This document shows, piece by piece, positions 23,779-34,119 of a stretch of 34,119 nt of DNA. Position numbers and translations under genes: made by a program. The DNA is from DASUWK01 sp036378435 (GTDB lineage: Bacteria > Chloroflexota > Dormibacteria > Dormibacterales > Dormibacteraceae), in assembly GCA_036378435.1 (NCBI GenBank), contig DASUWK010000054.1, positions 1 to 34,119 of the forward strand. Direction: 5' to 3'. Position 1 is the first letter of the stretch, and every line of letters starts with the position of its first letter. The notes beneath the pieces are model-generated. The model did no database searches. It saw only the letters and a program-made list of their open reading frames with translations, and was not told the DNA's origin.

Positions 23779-23827
23779 CCGGTCCAGCTTGCGCGATCCC
23801 GCCCTTAGCGGGGACACTAGCGCCCAC

Positions 23828-24442
23828 GTGAACGGCGTCCACGACATGGGCGGACAGCACGGGCACGGGCCGGTGGTCGCCGAGCGCGACGAGCCCGTGT
23901 TTCACCACCCCTGGGAGGGACGCGTCTACGCCTTGATGCGGCTGGTTCGGCTCCAGGGCATCTTCAACCTCGATGAGATGCGGCGCGCCATCGAAAGCCT
24001 GCCGCCCGCCGACTACCTTGACTACTCCTACTACGAGCGCTGGTTGGCTGCCCTGGAAGCTCTGCTGGCCGAGAAGGGCGTCGCCCACAACGGGCCGATG
24101 CGACCGACCGGCCCGAAGCCGCCGCCGTCAGGGGTGGCGCCGCCACGTTTCGCCCCCGGTGACCGGGTCAGGACGCGCAACTTCAACCCACGCCGGCACA
24201 CGCGGCTCCCGCGCTACGCGCGCGGCCGCACAGGCGTCGTCGAATCAGTCAGGGCGGCCTACACGCTGCCCGACGTGAACGCGCACATTTCCGGGCCAGA
24301 GGACCGCCGCGTGGTCGAGCACGTGTACGTGGTCGCGTTCGAGGCGAGCGAGCTGTGGGGCGATGATGGCGCCGTGCACGACAAGGTAGGGCTCGATCTG
24401 TGGGAGTCGTACCTCGAGCCCTTGGAGGAGGCCGGCCGATGA
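23828..24442 (+). CDS. Nitrile hydratase beta subunit
   Basis: A 204-aa subunit of the enzyme that hydrates nitriles to amides. It begins with the family signature NGVHDMGGQHGHGPV, has FHHPWEGRVYAL and the helical DYLDYSYYERWLAALEALL, and ends with the SH3-like barrel FAPGDRVRTRNFNP, HTRLPRYARGRTG and VYVVAFEASELWG. GTG start at 23828 gives exactly the family N-terminus; a plus-strand GACACT ends 9 nt upstream. Its stop overlaps the alpha-subunit ATG (ATGA). Beta-alpha-activator order is typical of cobalt-type enzymes. Confidence 0.95.
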   Translation: MNGVHDMGGQHGHGPVVAERDEPVFHHPWEGRVYALMRLVRLQGIFNLDEMRRAIESLPPADYLDYSYYERWLAALEALLAEKGVAHNGPMRPTGPKPPPSGVAPPRFAPGDRVRTRNFNPRRHTRLPRYARGRTGVVESVRAAYTLPDVNAHISGPEDRRVVEHVYVVAFEASELWGDDGAVHDKVGLDLWESYLEPLEEAGR

Positions 24443-25065
24443 GCGATCACCACGACCACGACGACCACGCACACCACGGAGATCTCACCGAGATCGAGGC
24501 GCGTGTGCTTGCCCTGGAGTCGCTGCTGCTCGAGCGCGGGCTCATCGAGCCCGGCGAGGTCGACGACATCGTCTACAAGTACGAGCACGACGTCGGTCCG
24601 ATGCTGGGGGCGAAGGTGGTCGCCCGCGCCTGGCTGGATGCGGACTTCAAGCGCCGCCTGCTCGAGGACGGCAGCGCGGCGATCCGGGAGCTGGGCGTCG
24701 AGAGCCACGATCTCGAGCTGGTGGTCGTCGAGAACAGCCCGAATGTGCACCACCTCGTCGTGTGCACTCTGTGCTCCTGCTATCCCTGGTTCCTGGTCGG
24801 CCTGCCGCCGGTCTGGTACAAGTCGGCCCCCTATCGTTCGAGAGCCGTGCTCGAGCCGCGGACGGTCCTCGCAGAGTTCGGCCTCGACCTGCCCACGGAT
24901 TCCGCGGTCCATGTCCACGACTCCACCGCGGAGCTACGCTACCTGGTCCTCCCGGAGCAGCCGGCGGGCACCGAGGGCTGGAGCGAGGACGAGCTCGCCG
25001 CCCTGGTCACGCGCGACTCGATGATCGGGGTCGCGCTGGCGCGAACTCCGGAGATGGTGTCGTGA
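24439..25065 (+). CDS. Nitrile hydratase alpha subunit, cobalt type
   Basis: A 208-aa catalytic subunit. The metal-binding claw is VC109-T-L-C112-S-C114-YPW; threonine after the first Cys is the marker of Co(III) enzymes (serine in Fe types). C112 and C114 would be oxidised to sulfinic and sulfenic acids. Residues 1-15 are unusually rich in His and Asp (six His), possibly binding metal. ATG 24439 overlaps the beta stop and GTGA at the end overlaps the activator start. No amidase or regulator gene is adjacent in this window. Confidence 0.96.
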   Translation: MSDHHDHDDHAHHGDLTEIEARVLALESLLLERGLIEPGEVDDIVYKYEHDVGPMLGAKVVARAWLDADFKRRLLEDGSAAIRELGVESHDLELVVVENSPNVHHLVVCTLCSCYPWFLVGLPPVWYKSAPYRSRAVLEPRTVLAEFGLDLPTDSAVHVHDSTAELRYLVLPEQPAGTEGWSEDELAALVTRDSMIGVALARTPEMVS

Positions 25066-25397
25066 GCGTCGTCGAGCGAGAGATCGCGGACGAGCGCGGA
25101 CCGGCCGGTCCGCCGCGGAAGAACGGCGAGCGGGTCTTCACCGCTCCCTGGGAGGGACGAGCGTTTGGCATGGCTCTCGCGCTGCGCGCCCATCAGCCCT
25201 ATCCGTGGGAGGAGCTGCGAGCGCTCCTGGAGCGGCGGATCAAGGCGGCGGGCCCGGAGGACGACGGCTCGCAGTACTACGAGTTGTGGGTGGCCTCCCT
25301 CGAGGAACTCCTCGGCCGGCGCGGCCTGTTAGACGAGGACGAGCTCGAGCGGCGGACGGAGGAGTACCTCGCCGGCCGGCGGGACGAGGTGTTCTAG
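25062..25397 (+). CDS. Nitrile hydratase accessory protein (activator/metallochaperone)
   Basis: A 111-aa small protein from GTG 25062, overlapping the alpha stop by 4 nt. It resembles the beta-subunit N-terminal region (FTAPWEGRAFGMALALRAHQ, FTxPWExR motif; QYYELWVASLEELL), the known feature of nitrile hydratase activators that deliver cobalt and self-swap subunits. It lacks the SH3 domain. Third gene of the operon. Its TAG overlaps the polymerase gene's stop on the opposite strand by 4 nt. Confidence 0.9.
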   Translation: MSVVEREIADERGPAGPPRKNGERVFTAPWEGRAFGMALALRAHQPYPWEELRALLERRIKAAGPEDDGSQYYELWVASLEELLGRRGLLDEDELERRTEEYLAGRRDEVF

Positions 25398-26641
25398 CGC
25401 CGCCACTCGACTGACGGGTCGTAGTCGACCTCGAGCGGCTCCTGCTCTGGCCGCAGGTCCGGCGGAACGTGCACCAGGTTGACGCGGATCCGCGTCCAGG
25501 TTGAGCTGCGACCTCGCATGGAGTCGACCAGCACGTCCGCCGGCTTCAGGTGCGGGACAACCTCGGGATGCCGCGCCTGCCAGTGCTCGAGCGCCGCCCG
25601 GGCTTCGTGCTCGTGCTTGGCGCGCGCGATCTCGATCAGCGGCACCTTCGGCTGGCGGCGCCGCGACGGCGCCACCCGCGGCGCTTCCGCCACCTGGCGC
25701 TCGTAGTGCGGCGGCCAGGGCGCGTCGGGCAGGCCCGCGGCTTCGTGGCGTGCCGCCAGCTCGAGCAGGGGCTCGATGGAGCCGGGCGCCGAGTCCATCT
25801 CGGCCCAGGGGTCGCCCAGCTTCGCGAACCGAGCGGGGACGGTGTCGATGGTGAAGTCGCCCGGCTCGCAGTCCGCAACCTCGTCCCAGCGCAGGGGCGT
25901 CGACACTCGCGCGTCCTTCAATGGGCGGACCGAGTAGACGGACGCGATCGTGCGGTCCTTGGCGTTCTGGTTGTAATCGAGGAAGACGCCGTGGCGCTCC
26001 TCCTTCCACCACTTCGACGTCGCGAGCTGGGGCGCCACCGTCTCTACGGCGCGCGCCAGCGCGACCGCCGCCCGCCGCACCTCGGGAAAGGTCCAGCGCC
26101 GCTCGATGCGGCAGTAGATGTGGAACCCTCGAGAGCCGGACGTCTTCGGCCAGGCTGTGAGCCCGAGGTCCGTCAGCACGTCGCGCGCGACCAGAGCTAC
26201 TTCGCGGACCTGCGACCAGGGCACGCCCGGCACCGGGTCGAGGTCGACGCGCAGCTCGTCGGGATGGTCGAGGTCGTCAGCCCGGACGGGGTGCGGGTTG
26301 AGGTCGATGCAACCGAGGTTCACCACCCAGGCGAGCTGCGCCGCGTCTGTCAGCACCACCTCTCGCGCCGTCCGGCCGGAAGGGAAGCTCAGCTCCACCG
26401 TCTCGATCCAGTCGGGTCGAGGATCGGGCGCTCGCTTCTGGAAGAACGCCTGGCCCGCCGCGCCATGGACGAATCGCTTCAGCGCCATCGGCCGCGAGCG
26501 CACCCCGTTCAGGACACCGTCGGCGACGGCCAGGTAGTAGTTCACGAGGTCCAGCTTCGTGTTGCCTGTCTCCGGGAAGAAGACCTTCTCGGGGTTGGTG
26601 ATCGCCACCTCGCGCCCTGCGACGCGCACGGTCTCCGGCAT
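25394..26641 (-). CDS. LigD-type DNA polymerase/primase with C-terminal extension
   Basis: A 415-aa protein. Residues about 10-295 form the archaeo-eukaryotic primase-like polymerase domain of bacterial NHEJ ligase D: TKLDLVNYY, FFQKRAPD, catalytic D133 and D135 in RVDLDPVPG, SGSRGFHIYC, HGVFLDYNQNAKDRT, and FTIDTVPARFAKLGDPW at its usual end. It adds nucleotides to break ends. About 115 further residues (a charged Arg/Pro-rich helix-like stretch, then PHLKPADVLVDSMRGRSSTW) are not ligase or nuclease domains and I do not recognise them. No Ku or ligase gene is in view. ATG 26641 is 10 bp from the divergent methyltransferase ATG. Confidence 0.88.
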   Translation of the reverse strand: MPETVRVAGREVAITNPEKVFFPETGNTKLDLVNYYLAVADGVLNGVRSRPMALKRFVHGAAGQAFFQKRAPDPRPDWIETVELSFPSGRTAREVVLTDAAQLAWVVNLGCIDLNPHPVRADDLDHPDELRVDLDPVPGVPWSQVREVALVARDVLTDLGLTAWPKTSGSRGFHIYCRIERRWTFPEVRRAAVALARAVETVAPQLATSKWWKEERHGVFLDYNQNAKDRTIASVYSVRPLKDARVSTPLRWDEVADCEPGDFTIDTVPARFAKLGDPWAEMDSAPGSIEPLLELAARHEAAGLPDAPWPPHYERQVAEAPRVAPSRRRQPKVPLIEIARAKHEHEARAALEHWQARHPEVVPHLKPADVLVDSMRGRSSTWTRIRVNLVHVPPDLRPEQEPLEVDYDPSVEWRR

Positions 26642-26651
26642 CCTGAAGAGG

Positions 26652-27434
26652 ATGAGCGATAGCGACCTGCCTGACTACGCGCTGCTGAACCGCGAGGCGT
26701 GGACGCAGGCGAACGCGGAATACACCGACAGCCAGGCCCCGAAGAGCTGGGCGGCGACCGAGATCACCTGGGGCGTCTGGAGCACGCCCGAGAGTGAGCT
26801 GCATGCGCTGCCGGACGTCACCGGCAAGGACGTGATCGAGCTCGGTTGCGGCACCGCCTACTTCAGCGCCTGGCTCAAGCGCGCAGGCGCCAGGCGGGTG
26901 GTCGGGGTCGACGTCACACCGGCCCAGCTGGAGACCGCGCGGCGCATGGACGCCGAGTTCGGCCTCGGCATCGAGCTGATCGAAGCGAACGCGGAGGATG
27001 TGCCGCTCGAAGACGCGCAGTTCGATCTCGCGGTCTCGGAATACGGCGCCTCGATCTGGTGCGACCCGGCCAAGTGGATCGCAGAGGCCGGGCGGCTGCT
27101 GCGTCCAGGCGGCGAGCTGGTGTTCCTGCGCAACACGACGCTCGCGATCCTCTGCTACTCGGAGGAGCTGGACAGGGTGGCCGAAAGGCTCGAGCGCCCG
27201 CAGCGCGGTCTTTACAAGCTCGAGTGGGGAGGCGACGACCCCGGCGTCGAGTTCCAGGCCCCGCACGGCGACATGATCCGCATCCTGCGGTCGTGCGGCT
27301 TCGAGATCATCGACCTCATCGACGTCTATCCGCCCACTGACGCGGAGACGCACTCCTACTACAGCTACGTCACACCGGAATGGGCCTCGAAATGGCCCAA
27401 CGAAGAGCTTTGGCGGGCCCGCAAATGGGAATGA
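26652..27434 (+). CDS. Class I SAM-dependent methyltransferase (Methyltransf_11-like)
   Basis: A 260-aa cytosolic enzyme. Motif I is VIELGCGTAYFSAWL, followed by acidic VVGVDVTPAQLETARR, ANAEDVPLEDAQFDLAVSEYG and the post-motif LRPGGELVFL. The C-terminal end (YVTPEWASKWPNEELW) is typical of actinobacterial members. Substrate is unknown. ATG 26652 with GAAGAGG directly upstream. The next genes (small protein, metH, metK) run in the same direction, so this enzyme may use SAM from the adjacent cycle genes, though that is only positional inference. Confidence 0.9.
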   Translation: MSDSDLPDYALLNREAWTQANAEYTDSQAPKSWAATEITWGVWSTPESELHALPDVTGKDVIELGCGTAYFSAWLKRAGARRVVGVDVTPAQLETARRMDAEFGLGIELIEANAEDVPLEDAQFDLAVSEYGASIWCDPAKWIAEAGRLLRPGGELVFLRNTTLAILCYSEELDRVAERLERPQRGLYKLEWGGDDPGVEFQAPHGDMIRILRSCGFEIIDLIDVYPPTDAETHSYYSYVTPEWASKWPNEELWRARKWE

Positions 27435-27441
27435 ATAAGAG

Positions 27442-27669
27442 GTGGCAAAAGGCGACTTCATCGAGGTTCTCGTGGACGCCGGCAACGGCGCCGCGAAGGA
27501 GTACGTGATCAGGGCCGGGAAGGCCGGCAGGCGGGTCGATGTGCGGACGTCGCGGACGCTCGTCGAGGTCCAGGAGCTGACGCGCACGGGCAAGGTCGTG
27601 CGCAGTGCTCGTTTCATGGCCCCGCGGGTGCTCGCCGTCGTCGAGCACCCGGTCGACGAGGCGGCTTAG
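27442..27669 (+). CDS. Hypothetical 75-aa protein
   Basis: From GTG 27442, 7 nt after the methyltransferase stop, with AAGAGG overlapping the start. Predicted all-beta: GDFIEVLVDAGNGAAKEYVIR, RRVDVRTSRTLVEVQELTR, KVVRSARFMAPRVLAVVEHP. No family recognised. Its G/C-ending codons and position between the methyltransferase and metH support a real gene, probably cotranscribed. Confidence 0.7.
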   Translation: MAKGDFIEVLVDAGNGAAKEYVIRAGKAGRRVDVRTSRTLVEVQELTRTGKVVRSARFMAPRVLAVVEHPVDEAA

Positions 27670-27690
27670 TTCAACTTCGAACTGGCTCCC

Positions 27691-27696
27691 TAGACT
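27691..27696 (+). promoter_or_regulatory. TAGACT -10-like box before metH
   Basis: TAGACT ends 9 nt before the GTG start at 27706 and no Shine-Dalgarno precedes the GTG. The 36-bp gap is too short to hold a SAM or cobalamin riboswitch. Confidence 0.3.
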
Positions 27697-27705
27697 GATC
27701 GGCAC

Positions 27706-31316
<3,611 letters not shown>

Positions 31317-31320
<4 letters not shown>

Positions 31321-32543
31321 CGACTTTCGCCAACTCTCCCAGCTATCTGCTGACGTCCGAGTCGGTAACCGAAGGCCACCCGGACAAGGTCTGCGACCAG
31401 GTCTCGGACGCGATCCTCGACGGCATGCTCGGGCAGGACCCGAGCTCGCGGGTCGCCTGTGAGACCGCGATCACAAAGGGCTACTGCACGGTCATCGGCG
31501 AGGTCACCACGCACGCCGACGTAAACATCCAACGGCTGATCCGCGACACGATCCGCTCCATCGGCTACGACGACGACGCGCTCGGCTTCGACGCCGACCA
31601 CGCGAACATCGCCGTCTACCTCAAGGAGCAGTCGCCGGACATCGCGGCCGGCGTGGACACCTCGTTGGAGCATCGCTCCGGCTCATCCGGGGATGCATAC
31701 GAGCTGCAGGGCGCCGGTGACCAGGGGATGATGATCGGCTTCGCCTGCCGCGAGACGCCCGAGTACATGCCGCTGACCATCTCGCTAGCACACCGTCTCG
31801 CGCGGCGGCTGGCCGAGGTGAGGCGCGGCGGTGGACCGGCCTGGCTGCGGCCCGACGGCAAGACCCAGGTCACGGTGGAGTACTCGCACGGGCAGCCGCG
31901 CCGGATCGACACCGTCGTCGTCTCGACACATCACGCGCCTTCGGCCGGCAACGCCGAGATCGCGGACGCAGTCCGCAGTCTTGTCATCGAGCCGGTGCTC
32001 CCGGCCGACCTCGTCGACTCACGGACGCGGGTGCTCGTCAACCCCAGCGGCCGCTTCGAGCTGGGCGGCCCGGCCGCGGACGCGGGCTTGACCGGCCGCA
32101 AGATCATCGTCGACACCTATGGCGGGGTCGCGCGGCACGGTGGCGGCGCCTTCAGCGGGAAGGACCCGTCCAAGGTGGACCGCTCAGCCGCCTACGCGGC
32201 TCGCTACGTCGCCAAGAACGTAGTCGCGGCCGGCCTCGCCGAGCGGCTGGAGGTCCAGGTCTCCTACGCGATCGGCCAGGCGCGGCCCACGTCCGTCGCC
32301 GTCGAGACGTTCGGGACCGGCGCGGTCGAGGATGACGAGATCCTGGCCTTGATCGCGCGGCACTTCGACCTCCGCCCGGCCGGCATCATCGAGCGGCTCC
32401 AGCTGCGCCAGGCGATCTACCGGCCGACCGCGGCGTACGGCCACTTCGGTCGCGACGACCTCGATGTGCCGTGGGAGCGCACCGACGTGGCCGAGGTGCT
32501 GGGCGAGGAAGCTTCCGCCAGGGTGGCCTCGACCGCGAACTGA
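31317..32543 (+). CDS. metK: S-adenosylmethionine synthetase (methionine adenosyltransferase)
   Basis: A 408-aa enzyme making SAM from methionine and ATP. Hallmarks: TSESVTEGHPDKVCDQVSD at the N-terminus, GAGDQGMMIGFA, GGGAFSGKDPSKVDRSAAYAARY and the C-terminal YGHFGR. Length is standard. GTG 31317 overlaps the metH stop (GTGA), so I choose it over longer in-frame extensions that are antisense or out of family. Direct metH-metK coupling would channel methionine into SAM for the neighbouring methyltransferase. Confidence 0.97.
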
Positions 32544-32547
32544 GTCC

Positions 32548-34119
32548 CTAGGAGCCCCCACCTGCCGCGGCCAGCGGCTCTCGCTGTTGGACCGGTTCCG
32601 CGCTCACGCGCTTGCGGCGCTCGATCAGGACGCAGCTCGCGGCGGCGATGAACATCGCGACGATCGGCACCACCAGCGACTGCCGCATCGCGTCCAGGAA
32701 CCCGTTCACGAACACGTCGTGGCCGATCGAGAGCACGGTCGCCTTGACCTGCTCCGGCAGCCCGGGCGGCGGGTTGACGGCGGCTCCGGTCTGGCCGCGG
32801 CCCACCTGGAGGCCGTTACGGCCGGCCGCGCTGAACGCGTCGATGAAGCGACCTCGGAAAGCTGCCGGCAGCTGGCTCGCCTGGGCGACCGCGTTGTCGT
32901 GGAGTGAGGTCGCCAGCCGCGCCTGCAGCACGGCGCCCACGACAGAGCTGCCGAGCGCGGCGCCGACCTGCCTGGTCGTGTTGAAGACTCCGGATGCGGC
33001 GCCGGCCTGCCGCGGCTCGATGTTGCGCATCGCCACCGTGGTCATCGGCGCGAAGGTGCAGCCCATGCCGAAGCCCGCGATGACCAGGTACGGCGTGAAG
33101 TCGTACCACTGCGAGGTGGGGCCGGCCGCGTGCGTCAGGAGGGCCATGCCGATGCCGAAGGCCGTGAGCCCGACCATCAGGATGTACTTCCCCCCGATGC
33201 GGTCGGCGAGCCGGCCCGCCCAAGGAGCGGTCAGCATCGACGTGCCGGCCATGGGTGCCATGGTCAACCCGGCCCGCAGCGCGCTCATCCCGAGCACGGA
33301 CTGGAGGTAGATGGTGATCGGGAAGAAGAGGCCGAACATGCCGAAGGCCAGCGCGATGCTGGTCCAGTTCATCAGCGAGTAGTTGCGAATCCGGAAGAGG
33401 TCGAGCGGGATCAAAGGCTCGCTGACGAAGCGCTCCCACGCGATGAAGATCGCGAACACGACCACGCCGGCCGCGATCACCTCGTAGATGTTGATCGGGC
33501 CCCAGATCACGCCCCAGTCGTAGCGCTGGCCCTCGATCAAGCCGAAGACGATGAGGAAGAGCCCGATTGACGAGAGGAGCACGCCCAGGACGTCGAGCCT
33601 GTGGCTCCTTGCCGGCCGCAGGTCCGGGATGATCGCGAAGGTGGCGATCAAAGCGAGGATCCCGATCGGGACGTTCACATAGAAGATCCACCGCCAGCTG
33701 AAGTCGGTGGTCAGCCAGCCGCCCAAGGTTGGCCCGGCTACCGCCGCGACTCCTGCGACGGCCCCCCAGATGCCGAACGCCGCACCACGGCGTTCGGGCG
33801 GGAAGATCGTGTTGATCACCGCCAGCGTCTGCGGGGTCAGCAGCGCTCCGCCGAAGCCCTGGACGATGCGGGCGACGATGAGCTGGTTCGGATCCTGCGC
33901 GAAGCCGCACACCGCTGAGGAGACGGTGAAGATGAGGAGTCCGAGCGCGAAGAGGTTGCGGGGGCCGTACAAGTCGCCAAAGCGACCGGCGGTGATCAGC
34001 AGCACCGCATAGACCAGCAGGTACGAGTTGAGGATCCAGAGCACCTGGTCCAGCGACGCCTTGAGCCCGTCGATGATGCTCGGGATCGCCACGTTCACGA
34101 TCGTGGTGTCGAGCAGGAT
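32548..34119 (-). CDS. MFS transporter, DHA2 (14-TM) drug-exporter family, partial
   Basis: At least 523 residues; the 5' end lies beyond the right edge (the last codons in view read ILLDTTIVNVAIPSI, the family motif of TM1, so only a few residues are missing). Motif A-like GRFGDLYGPRN follows TM2, then PPERRGAAFGIWGAVAG and SWRWIFYVNVPIG, all DHA2/EmrB-like. About 14 TM helices are predicted, then a basic tail ending AAAGGGS. Proton-driven export of drugs or lipids is expected. Convergent with metK, 4 bp apart. Confidence 0.93.
   Translation of the reverse strand: MLLDTTIVNVAIPSIIDGLKASLDQVLWILNSYLLVYAVLLITAGRFGDLYGPRNLFALGLLIFTVSSAVCGFAQDPNQLIVARIVQGFGGALLTPQTLAVINTIFPPERRGAAFGIWGAVAGVAAVAGPTLGGWLTTDFSWRWIFYVNVPIGILALIATFAIIPDLRPARSHRLDVLGVLLSSIGLFLIVFGLIEGQRYDWGVIWGPINIYEVIAAGVVVFAIFIAWERFVSEPLIPLDLFRIRNYSLMNWTSIALAFGMFGLFFPITIYLQSVLGMSALRAGLTMAPMAGTSMLTAPWAGRLADRIGGKYILMVGLTAFGIGMALLTHAAGPTSQWYDFTPYLVIAGFGMGCTFAPMTTVAMRNIEPRQAGAASGVFNTTRQVGAALGSSVVGAVLQARLATSLHDNAVAQASQLPAAFRGRFIDAFSAAGRNGLQVGRGQTGAAVNPPPGLPEQVKATVLSIGHDVFVNGFLDAMRQSLVVPIVAMFIAAASCVLIERRKRVSAEPVQQREPLAAAGGGS

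Noticed and set aside
27670..27705. SAM or cobalamin riboswitch before metH
   Set aside because: Only 36 bp separate the genes, too short, and no conserved riboswitch core was seen.

Overview
The window is a GC-rich bacterial chromosome segment with densely packed genes, many 4-nt overlaps, G/C-ending codons and frequent GTG/TTG starts. The gene content (Co-type nitrile hydratase, two-domain VOC protein, stand-alone LigD-type polymerase, cysteine-rich CWC protein, DUF3224, secreted repeat protein with WDIAR motifs, tRNAs with encoded CCA) suggests a soil-type Terrabacteria lineage: Actinomycetota or Chloroflexota/Dormibacterota-like. I cannot settle the phylum from sequence alone. No rRNA, CRISPR array, transposase, integrase or phage gene was seen, and no gene-free stretch longer than about 300 bp remains once tRNAs and small ORFs are counted.

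Region 1-6072 (all minus strand): two-domain VOC protein; a run erpA-like Fe-S carrier / small membrane protein / EamA transporter; a cyclic-nucleotide-binding domain fused to a MinD/CpaE-like ATPase; and a class A penicillin-binding protein. Region 6169-6416: tRNA-Asp, tRNA-Ser and a degenerate copy of the tRNA-Ser 3' half. Region 6484-13517: a SAM methyltransferase, an HtpX-type protease convergent with LemA, an ABC-F ATPase coupled to a secreted PQQ-propeller protein carrying six WDIAR repeats, two small Cys-rich proteins head to head, DUF3224, and tRNA-Thr overlapping the DUF3224 3' end.

Region 13567-20696: GNAT acetyltransferase, MntP-type manganese exporter, a 50-aa single-TM protein, then a chemosensory-like cluster (divergent receiver-less CheB paralogues, CheR-PAS-coiled coil-PAS, a 59-aa protein) convergent with a membrane-protein/response-regulator/histidine-kinase operon. 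Region 20771-22893: acylphosphatase, a small Cys protein, pterin carbinolamine dehydratase, tRNA-Val, a protein with two similar halves, tRNA-Glu and an 18-bp inverted repeat. Region 22894-34119: NmrA-like oxidoreductase; nitrile hydratase beta-alpha-activator operon; LigD-type polymerase; SAM methyltransferase, small protein, metH and metK (a methionine/SAM cycle block); and an MFS DHA2 exporter running off the right edge.

Two themes recur. First, many genes that start a transcription unit have a TAnnnT/CAnnnT -10-like hexamer only 6-9 nt before the start codon and no Shine-Dalgarno sequence, which suggests leaderless mRNAs. Second, several conserved small proteins (50-76 aa) sit in overlaps or between larger genes. 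I see no single obviously undescribed multi-gene system. The best candidates for new biology are the two-CheB/CheR-PAS/59-aa cluster without receptors, the cNMP-MinD fusion with an Arg in its P-loop, and the WDIAR repeat protein.
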